Of a stretch of 10,786 nucleotides of DNA, positions 5,924 to 10,786 are shown piece by piece. This stretch comes from Ruminococcus sp. UBA3800 (GTDB lineage Bacteria; Bacillota; Clostridia; Oscillospirales; Ruminococcaceae): the NCBI GenBank assembly GCA_002368715.1, contig DFEO01000074.1, forward strand, positions 1 through 10,786, written 5' to 3'. The notes under the pieces are model-generated. The model saw only the letters and a program-made list of their open reading frames with translations, ran no database searches and had not been told where the DNA came from. The translations under genes were made by a program, and so were the position numbers. Each line of letters opens with the position of its first letter. The stretch's first letter is position 1.

Positions 5924-6523
5924 ATGACACAGATCATCACGCCCGACCGCTTCATTTCCTGCAAGACTCAGACCTGCTGCTTTACAGGACACAGAGCCAA
6001 AGTGCTGCCGCTGGGCGGAGATCCCGGTTCAAGACCTATGAGGGATCTTAAAAGCTGGCTCAGGCTGGCTGTCCGGGAAGCATACAGCGACGGCTACCGC
6101 ACATTTATAAGCGGTATGGCAGGCGGCATAGACCTTCTCGGAGCAAGCGAGATACTGACTATGAAAAGGACCGCAGGCTTTGAAGGCATATCGCTTGTCT
6201 GCGCTGTTCCTTATCCTATGCAGATAGACGAGCTCAAAACGGACGACCAGAGGGCACTTTATGTAAAGACACTTGCTCAGGCCGATGCGGCTGTGGTCGT
6301 CAGCAAGGCTTTTCACAACGGATGTTACAGAGAGCGAAACCTTTTTATGGTCGAGCACTCTTCACGGCTTATCGGCGTGGTAAGATCGGACATTGTCAGC
6401 TCGGGCACAGGTATGACCATAAAAATGGCAAGGGAACGCAGCCTCGAAACAAGGATATTCGATCTTGACAGGGAACCCTACCGCAGCCTTTATTTCAAGC
6501 CCGGCAAAGACCCCAATGAATAG
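5924..6523 (+). CDS. SLOG-domain protein (DUF1273/YpsA-like)
   Basis: A 199-residue probable cytoplasmic protein with a Rossmann-like SLOG fold. Family landmarks are CCFTGHR (residues 18-24), ISGMAGGID (62-70, the nucleotide-binding glycine-rich turn), YRERNLFMVEHSSRLIGV after a conserved Cys (CYRERN), and SGTGMTIKMA in the C-terminal helix. These match the DUF1273/YpsA/YoqJ group, whose Bacillus member YpsA has been linked to cell division; a biochemical activity is not settled. SLOG proteins in general bind nucleotides or nucleotide-derived ligands. ATG at 5924 is chosen since it lies 37 nt after the predicted transcription start; its Shine-Dalgarno (AAGGG, 14 nt away) is weak. No defence-type partner domain is adjacent. 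Confidence 0.85.
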   Translation: MTQIITPDRFISCKTQTCCFTGHRAKVLPLGGDPGSRPMRDLKSWLRLAVREAYSDGYRTFISGMAGGIDLLGASEILTMKRTAGFEGISLVCAVPYPMQIDELKTDDQRALYVKTLAQADAAVVVSKAFHNGCYRERNLFMVEHSSRLIGVVRSDIVSSGTGMTIKMARERSLETRIFDLDREPYRSLYFKPGKDPNE

Positions 6524-6604
6524 TTTACACCCTTTGAGAGGATTTTTCAATAGTTTTGCAAAAATTTCTCTATACCGACAATACATTTAAGGAGAACGTA
6601 TAGT

Positions 6605-7540
6605 ATGGCTCAGACAAAAAAGAAGAAGAAAAGAAGATCGCAGGCGCCAATTGCGCTGGTTTATTTTATCACGATGATAATCTTTCTCGTGATAATAGGA
6701 CTTGTATCCTTCTATATGCTAAAAAAGACAGGCGTGCTTTTCGGAGATGACGACAAGAACAAGGCTGTTTCGGAAAACCCCACATATAACACGTTCCTGG
6801 CCAGGGTGAACAGCAAGAACGTCCTGGTGGAGATGACGATAGTCAGGGTAGCGCCGGATGCACAGAAGATAGTCGTTATTCCTGTTTCGGCATTCACTGT
6901 AAACGAAAGCGGCAAGACACTGAGAGAGGTATATGAGGCAAAGGGCATCAAGAGCGTTGAGAATGCTGTGGAAAAGATGTTCGGGATGACCTTCACGAAT
7001 TATGCGACGGTGAGCAACACCTCCTTTGAAACTATATGTGACATTATCGGAGGTATAGCCTATGCGCCTGACGAGGAGCTGTACTACCTCTCGCAGGACA
7101 ACGACGAGAACGATATATCGCTCCCTGCGGGCGAGCTTTCACAGCTCTCGGGCAGACAGATAAGACTCATCTGTCAGTACCCAGTTTTCAAAGAAGGCAG
7201 AGGCGGAAATATGAAGTTTTTGGGAACTGCCGTCTCTTCGCTGATAAATAACGCCTTCCAGCAGAGCACACTGACAAAGGACAACCTTGACAACATTTAC
7301 GATCTCATCGTTACAAACAGCTCTACCGACTGGACCAAGGAGCAGTGGATAGAAGAAAAGATGAAGATAAGAGATATGCTGGATATGCATATGACGCCTG
7401 CTGTGGCTCTTGTTCCCGAGGGCGAATGGACGGACGAGATGCATTTCAAGATAAACGATGAATACTTCAAGAGCGTTGATAAGATGCTTTCAGAGACCGC
7501 AGGCTCGGTGGTGGAAACATCTTCGCAGGACGCAGAATGA
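6605..7540 (+). CDS. Membrane-anchored LytR-CpsA-Psr (LCP)-like protein, catalytic residues not conserved
   Basis: A 311-residue protein with a Lys/Arg-rich cytoplasmic start (KKKKKRR), one membrane helix (about 16-39) and an extracytoplasmic domain. From about 71 the order of elements follows LCP proteins, which attach anionic polymers to peptidoglycan: an early beta strand, KIVVIP (88-93), a helix pair around REVYEAKGIKSVENAVEKMFG, then SFETICDIIGGIAY (140-153) like the f...vdalGGv block, and an LSGRQIRLI element (181-189) like LnGeqAL. The usual IPRDT is IPVSAF (92-97) and the usual YvR.R is CQYP (190-193), so the conserved acidic/arginine residues are missing. It may be a non-enzymatic LCP relative. 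AAGGAG (6589-6594) lies 10 nt before the ATG. There is no strong promoter directly upstream, so it probably shares the one at 5852 or a weak internal one. Confidence 0.75.
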   Translation: MAQTKKKKKRRSQAPIALVYFITMIIFLVIIGLVSFYMLKKTGVLFGDDDKNKAVSENPTYNTFLARVNSKNVLVEMTIVRVAPDAQKIVVIPVSAFTVNESGKTLREVYEAKGIKSVENAVEKMFGMTFTNYATVSNTSFETICDIIGGIAYAPDEELYYLSQDNDENDISLPAGELSQLSGRQIRLICQYPVFKEGRGGNMKFLGTAVSSLINNAFQQSTLTKDNLDNIYDLIVTNSSTDWTKEQWIEEKMKIRDMLDMHMTPAVALVPEGEWTDEMHFKINDEYFKSVDKMLSETAGSVVETSSQDAE

Positions 7541-7567
7541 TAACCGACAGACAGAGAGGAACAATAA

Positions 7568-7930
7568 ATGAAGCTGATGGTCATAATCCTTAATAAGACA
7601 GACGCTCTGGAATATCTTCTTGAGGGTCTGTCGGCATCAGGTATAAGAGGTGCCACTATAATAGACTCCTCGGGTATGGCGGAAACGCTCTCAAAGCTTG
7701 GGAGCTCCATGATAAGCGCATCGCTCAGGGCACTGTTCAGCGGCGACGAGGAAAACAAAACGATAATCTCGGTCATAAAAAACAACCAGCTCGACTCGGC
7801 AAGAAAGGTCGTTTATAATACAGTGGGAGACCTCTCCCAGCCGAACACGGGAATTCTTTTCACTCTGCCTATCGACTTTGTCGAGGGAACAGTGAAAAAG
7901 CCCAGAGCGCTGAAGCCTCCGGAGGAATAA
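7568..7930 (+). CDS. PII-like (GlnB-superfamily) small protein
   Basis: A 120-residue protein with the beta-alpha-beta-beta-alpha-beta pattern of PII-type signalling proteins: KLMVIILN (2-9), helix 12-25, GATIIDSSGM (28-37), a long loop (38-63) where the PII T-loop sits, KTIISVIK (64-71), helix 75-90 ending in VGDLS, then TGILFTLPIDFVEG (94-107). The TGILFTLPID segment matches the conserved C-terminal strand of PII-like proteins. The canonical T-loop tyrosine and ATP-binding residues are not evident, so this is a PII-like relative rather than GlnB/GlnK. GAGAGGA (7554-7560) lies 7 nt before the ATG, and only 27 nt separate it from the LCP-like gene, so the two are likely co-transcribed. Its ligand is unknown. 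Confidence 0.75.
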   Translation: MKLMVIILNKTDALEYLLEGLSASGIRGATIIDSSGMAETLSKLGSSMISASLRALFSGDEENKTIISVIKNNQLDSARKVVYNTVGDLSQPNTGILFTLPIDFVEGTVKKPRALKPPEE

Positions 7931-7993
7931 CAGAATATTTACAGTCTGTTGCTATATTATTCACAAAAATCGCAAATTGACGGATAAAACCCC

Positions 7994-8022
7994 TTGAAAA
8001 CAGCAAAGCGGTGTGTTATAAT
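7994..8022 (+). promoter_or_regulatory. SigA promoter of the rimP-nusA-infB operon
   Basis: TTGAAA (7994-7999) and a perfect TATAAT (8017-8022) are spaced by 17 bp, with an extended -10 TG. Transcription should start near 8029, giving a leader of about 113 nt before rimP. The -10 context, GTGTTATAAT, is the same as in the promoter at 5852-5880. The region 7931-7993 holds only a weak 6-bp hairpin (7929-7950) with no T tract. Confidence 0.9.
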
Positions 8023-8028
8023 ATATGC

Positions 8029-8141
8029 AATAGGCTTTACTAAAAGACTGGAACTTGACTTCCGGTCTTTTGGTTTTGTATAGGGGTTTTCCCCGCAGCT
8101 TTCTTTGCTTTGCGCAGAGATAAAACTTTAGGGAGGTAAGA
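8029..8141 (+). promoter_or_regulatory. Structured leader of the rimP operon (attenuator-like hairpin)
   Basis: The leader holds a 12-bp hairpin: AAAAGAC (8042-8048) with GTCTTTT (8065-8071), a T-G wobble, and GGAA/TTCC (8050-8053/8060-8063) closing a 6-nt loop. It is followed by GG and TTTT, an interrupted U tract, so it could work as a leaky terminator very early in the transcript. A second small hairpin, GGGGTTTTCCCC (8083-8094), follows. Leaders with similar hairpins are known upstream of rimP in other bacteria, and NusA autoregulates its operon in several species, so attenuation sensitive to NusA is a reasonable inference. Confidence 0.6.
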
Positions 8142-8636
8142 ATGGCAGAAAAGAAAAACACGGTACAGACCGTGAGAGAGCTTGCTCAGCCGCTGGCAGA
8201 CGAGCTCGGATTTTTCCTCTGGGACGTCCGCTTTGAAAAAGAGGGGGCTACCTGGTATCTGAAGGTGCTCATCGACAAGGACGGCGGCATAGATATGGAC
8301 GACTGCGAAGCGTTCACAAGACCGTTCAACAAGATACTTGATGAAGCAGACCCCATAAGTCAGAGCTATGTGCTCGAATGCGGGAGCCCGGGGCTCGGCA
8401 GAGAGCTGAGGAGACCCGAGCATTTTGAGGTGTGCATAGGCGACGTGATAAGAGTGAGGCTGATAAGGCCTGACAAGGACGGCAACCGTGAGTTTGTGGT
8501 CGGGCTTGCCGGATATGAAAATGGAAAGATACTGTGCTGCACGCTGGACGATGAAGGCAACAGCACCGGCGAGATCACATTCGACCTCTCGGACTGCGCT
8601 TATGTCAAGCTGAATGACGACGCAGACCTGTTCTGA
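8142..8636 (+). CDS. rimP: Ribosome maturation factor RimP
   Basis: A 164-residue cytoplasmic protein that assists 30S subunit maturation. The N-terminal domain shows the VRELAQPLADELGFFLWDV start and YLKVLIDKDGGIDMDDCEAF (about 39-58), both family hallmarks, followed by the VLECGSPGLGRELRRPEHF block (about 77-95). The C-terminal SH3-like domain (about 95-164) ends in an acidic tail. Length is slightly above the usual 150. GGGAGG (8131-8136) lies 5 nt before the ATG. It is the first gene of the operon, followed after 55 nt by nusA. Confidence 0.96.
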   Translation: MAEKKNTVQTVRELAQPLADELGFFLWDVRFEKEGATWYLKVLIDKDGGIDMDDCEAFTRPFNKILDEADPISQSYVLECGSPGLGRELRRPEHFEVCIGDVIRVRLIRPDKDGNREFVVGLAGYENGKILCCTLDDEGNSTGEITFDLSDCAYVKLNDDADLF

Positions 8637-8691
8637 ATAACGACTGGAAGGGCAAAAAAGCCCAATATACTTGAAAGGAATGGTAAGAAAA

Positions 8692-9867
8692 ATGGCTAAG
8701 GTGAGAAAAAACAAGAAAGAGGAGATCTCCTTTGAGCAGCGCTTTTTTATGGCGCTCGATGCTCTCTCGGCAGAGAGCCACATTGACAGAGACACGCTGA
8801 TCGAAAAGATCAAGTCGGGAATAGAAAAGGCAATAAAGAAGGATTATCCCTTCAGCGAGCATATAAACATAACTATCGACCCCGACAACAACAAGTTTGA
8901 GATGAAGCTGCTCAAGGAAGTAATGGACGTGATGTTCGTTGACGATCCCGACAACGAGATCTTCCTTGACGAGGCAAAGACCTATGACCCGGATATCAAG
9001 GTGGGCGATATGGTAGAGATACCCCTTGACCCCGCAAGGTTCGGAAGAGTTGCGGCACAGAACGCAAAGCAGTCGATAAAGCACGACATAAAGGACTTTG
9101 AAAGAGAGAAGCTCATCGCTCAGTATCACGACAAAGAGCACGAGTGCGTTTCGGCTACTGTTCAGAAGGTGGAGCCCTCAACGCTCAATGCTGTGCTGAC
9201 TATCGACAATAACGAGGTTTATCTTGTGAGAAACGAGCAGATACCCGGCGAGGAGCTCAGAGCAGGCGATATTATAAAGGTCTATGTGGTAGGCATCGTC
9301 AATGCGGAAAGAAAGCCCTCTATCAAGATATCGAGAACTCACAGAGAGCTGGTAAAGAGGCTGTTTGAGATCGAGGTGCCCGAAATAGCTGACGGCACTG
9401 TTGAGGTAAAGGCTATTTCGAGAGTTGCCGGAGCAAGAAGCAAGATAGCCGTATGGTCCAAGGATGAGAACGTTGACGCTGTGGGCGCCTGCATAGGACC
9501 CAGAAAGTCAAGGATAAGCTCTGTTGTCAACGAGCTCAACGGCGAAAAGATAGACGTTATCTCCTGGGTAGAGGACGAGGCAGAGTTCATCGCAAAGGCT
9601 CTGGCGCCGGCAAATGTGCTCAGGGTCGATATACTCCAGAATGACGAAGAAGCAAGGATCTGCCGTGTGACAGTTCCCGACGATCAGCTTTCACTGGCTA
9701 TCGGAAACAAGGGTCAGAACGCAAAGCTTGCCGCAGGCCTCACCGGCTATAAGATAGACATCGTTTCGGACAAGGAGCCTATCCCCGAGCCCGAGGAGAA
9801 CGATGAAGAGGAGCTTCTTGAAGAAGAGACCGCAGAGGATATCATCTCTGAGGAAGGCGAAGAATGA
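8692..9867 (+). CDS. nusA: Transcription termination/antitermination factor NusA
   Basis: A 391-residue RNA polymerase-binding factor controlling pausing, termination and antitermination. The N-terminal RNAP-binding domain (about 1-130) ends with RFGRVAAQNAKQ (about 116-127). An S1 domain follows (about 135-200), then KH1 from about 214 (ISRTHRELVKRLFEIEVPEI) with VDAVGACIGPRKSRI, and KH2 with DDQLSLAIGNKGQNAKLAAG (about 328-350). A Glu-rich tail (about 364-391) replaces the repeats seen in enteric NusA. ATG at 8692 is chosen: AAAGGA abuts the ATG at 8680 and is 12 nt from 8692, and the protein then begins MAKVRKNKKEE. A small GGGC/GCCC hairpin (8650-8663) lies in the gap after rimP. The stop overlaps the ylxR start as ATGA. 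Confidence 0.97.
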   Translation: MAKVRKNKKEEISFEQRFFMALDALSAESHIDRDTLIEKIKSGIEKAIKKDYPFSEHINITIDPDNNKFEMKLLKEVMDVMFVDDPDNEIFLDEAKTYDPDIKVGDMVEIPLDPARFGRVAAQNAKQSIKHDIKDFEREKLIAQYHDKEHECVSATVQKVEPSTLNAVLTIDNNEVYLVRNEQIPGEELRAGDIIKVYVVGIVNAERKPSIKISRTHRELVKRLFEIEVPEIADGTVEVKAISRVAGARSKIAVWSKDENVDAVGACIGPRKSRISSVVNELNGEKIDVISWVEDEAEFIAKALAPANVLRVDILQNDEEARICRVTVPDDQLSLAIGNKGQNAKLAAGLTGYKIDIVSDKEPIPEPEENDEEELLEEETAEDIISEEGEE

Positions 9868-10133
9868 AAAACCAGAAAACACCGCTGAGGATGTGCCTTG
9901 GGTGCAATGAGATGAAGCCGAAGAAGGAGCTTGTGAGAGTGGTGAGAAGCAAGGAGGGCGAGATATCGCTCGACCTTACCGGCAAGAAATCAGGCAGAGG
10001 CGCATATATATGCAAAAACATCACCTGTTTTCAGGCTGCAAGAAAGGCAAGACGGTTTGAAAAAAGCTTTTCGTGCAGGATAGAGGACAGCGTGTATGAA
10101 GGTCTGGAGGCGCAGCTTGGAAATGAAAAGTAA
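9864..10133 (+). CDS. rnpM: YlxR/RnpM RNA-binding protein
   Basis: An 89-residue basic protein of the YlxR (DUF448) family. Landmarks are RMCLGC (9-14) with C11 and C14, the KELVRVVR strand (21-28) and GRGAYIC (44-50). The Bacillus subtilis member has been reported to bind RNase P RNA and was renamed RnpM. Its ATG overlaps the nusA stop by 4 nt (ATGA), showing translational coupling, and its own 3' end overlaps the start of the next gene by 11 nt. Confidence 0.94.
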   Translation: MKNQKTPLRMCLGCNEMKPKKELVRVVRSKEGEISLDLTGKKSGRGAYICKNITCFQAARKARRFEKSFSCRIEDSVYEGLEAQLGNEK

Positions 10134-10452
10134 GATCGGTATCCTTTCTATGTGCGCCAGGGCAGGCAGGCTCAGCATGGGAATGGACATGATGAAGGAT
10201 GCCTGCAAAAACGGCAATGCCAGAGCCGTTTTTACGGCAGACGATATATCGGAAAAGTCACTGAAAGAAGTCAGATATTTCTGCGCAAGATACGGCGTAA
10301 AATGCTATGCGCTGGGACTGACTATGGACAGCCTGGCAGAGGGGCTCGGCAAGCGGACAGGTATACTTGCCGTGACGGACGCAGGCTTTGCAAAGGCCGC
10401 TGCCAAGGGACTTGAAGAGATAAAGACTGACATTGATGAATTTGAATTTTAA
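10123..10452 (+). CDS. ylxQ: L7Ae-family ribosomal/RNA-binding protein YlxQ
   Basis: A 109-residue protein of the L7Ae/L30e/S12e/Gadd45 family; its relatives bind kink-turn RNA. Visible signatures are the ARAGRLSMG segment (residues 12-20), ARAVFTADDIS with the following helix, and the C-terminal LGKRTGILAVTDAGFA stretch. The frame is open from 10096, but ATG at 10123 is preferred: the protein then begins MKSKIGILSMCARAG as in relatives, and GGAGG (10106-10110) lies 12 nt upstream. The stop codon overlaps the ribosome binding site of infB. Confidence 0.92.
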   Translation: MKSKIGILSMCARAGRLSMGMDMMKDACKNGNARAVFTADDISEKSLKEVRYFCARYGVKCYALGLTMDSLAEGLGKRTGILAVTDAGFAKAAAKGLEEIKTDIDEFEF

Positions 10453-10469
10453 GGAGGTAAAGATCGCCT

Positions 10470-10786
10470 ATGGCTATCAAAGCTAATAAATATAAGCTGG
10501 GAGAACTGGCTAAGGATCTTGGTTTGACGAACAACGACATCATAAGCTGCCTTATGCAGCTTTCGGAGGAGCCGAAAAAGTCGCAGACTGCTCTCGGCGC
10601 AGATGAGGTGTCTTATGTTCTGGAATACTTTACTCAGAAAAATCAGGTGGAAAGCTTCAACGAGTTTTTCGCTGACAACAAGAAGCCCGAGGATCTGGTG
10701 AAGATGGAAGAGGAAGCAAAAGCCAAGGCCGAGGCCGAAAAAAAGGCTGCCGAGGAGAAGGCTGCTGCCGAAAAGAAAGCCGCCGA
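10470..10786 (+). CDS. infB: Translation initiation factor IF-2, N-terminal part (cut by window end)
   Basis: An open frame starts at ATG 10470 with AAGGAGGT (10451-10458) 11 nt upstream and runs off the right edge after 105 codons. It begins MAIKANKYKLGELAKDLGLT, the IF2_N domain, and reaches an Ala/Lys/Glu-rich linker (AKAKAEAEKKAAEEKAA) from about residue 84, as in Clostridial IF-2. The full protein brings fMet-tRNA to the 30S subunit with GTP; the GTPase domain lies beyond the window. Its place after ylxQ confirms the operon order. Confidence 0.95.
   Translation, partial: MAIKANKYKLGELAKDLGLTNNDIISCLMQLSEEPKKSQTALGADEVSYVLEYFTQKNQVESFNEFFADNKKPEDLVKMEEEAKAKAEAEKKAAEEKAAAEKKAA

Noticed and set aside
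5924..6523. SLOG-domain gene as part of an anti-phage system
   Set aside because: Some SLOG proteins act in defence, but this one is of the common single-domain DUF1273/YpsA type, with no TIR, nuclease or transmembrane effector next to it.
8650..8663. GGGC-A6-GCCC hairpin between rimP and nusA as a terminator
   Set aside because: The stem is only 4 bp and has no T tract; at most it affects translation or processing.
8040..9141. Minus-strand open frames of 257 and 178 codons opposite rimP and nusA
   Set aside because: rimP and nusA are unmistakable on the plus strand; the reverse frames have no start signals and no recognisable domain.

Overview
The window looks like a chromosomal segment of a low-to-mid-GC Firmicute, most likely a Clostridia member of the Ruminococcus/Oscillospiraceae type. 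The evidence is strong AGGAGG-type ribosome binding sites, SigA promoters with 17-bp spacers, heavy use of ATA and AGA/AGG codons, zinc-ribbon membrane proteins of a kind common in gut Clostridia, and a complete rimP-nusA-ylxR-ylxQ-infB order. The genus is an inference from style and gene content, not from a search.

Layout. Positions 1-341 are mostly non-coding, with a possible leftward gene start at the extreme left edge, a pair of direct repeats, a leftward terminator-like hairpin and a near-consensus promoter. That promoter drives a two-gene ABC-2 exporter (342-2382, + strand; ATPase and permease overlapping by 14 bp). Positions 2383-2756 hold a repeat cluster: two copies of a 64-bp hairpin-bearing element, a run of heptanucleotide repeats and two leftward terminators. 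Next come three leftward genes: two zinc-ribbon membrane proteins of unknown function (2757-3524 and 3607-4434, with a terminator between them) and alanine racemase (4609-5751). A divergent intergenic region (5752-5923) carries a rightward terminator-like hairpin and a strong promoter for a SLOG/DUF1273-like gene (5924-6523). This is followed on the + strand by a membrane-anchored LytR-CpsA-Psr-like protein (6605-7540) and a small PII-like protein (7568-7930). The transcription/translation operon starts at a strong promoter at 7994-8022, has a structured leader, and runs through rimP, nusA, ylxR (rnpM), the L7Ae-like ylxQ and the 5' part of infB, which leaves the window at its right end.

How the genes fit together. 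The right third is a conserved housekeeping operon: 30S maturation (RimP), transcription elongation/termination control (NusA), an RNase P-associated RNA-binding protein (YlxR/RnpM), an L7Ae-type RNA-binding protein (YlxQ) and initiation factor 2. Genes are tightly packed or overlapping, which implies translational coupling. The middle has a cell-envelope flavour (alanine racemase, LCP-like protein, membrane zinc-ribbon proteins). The left ABC pair resembles NatAB-type exporters.

I do not see a phage, IS element, CRISPR array, tRNA or rRNA, and nothing I would call a clearly new biological system. The most unusual items are: the LCP-like protein, which lacks the family's catalytic arginine motifs and sits beside a PII-like protein; the zinc-ribbon protein with two PTM[DE][TS]V repeats in a disordered linker; the repeat cluster at 2392-2658; and the structured rimP leader.
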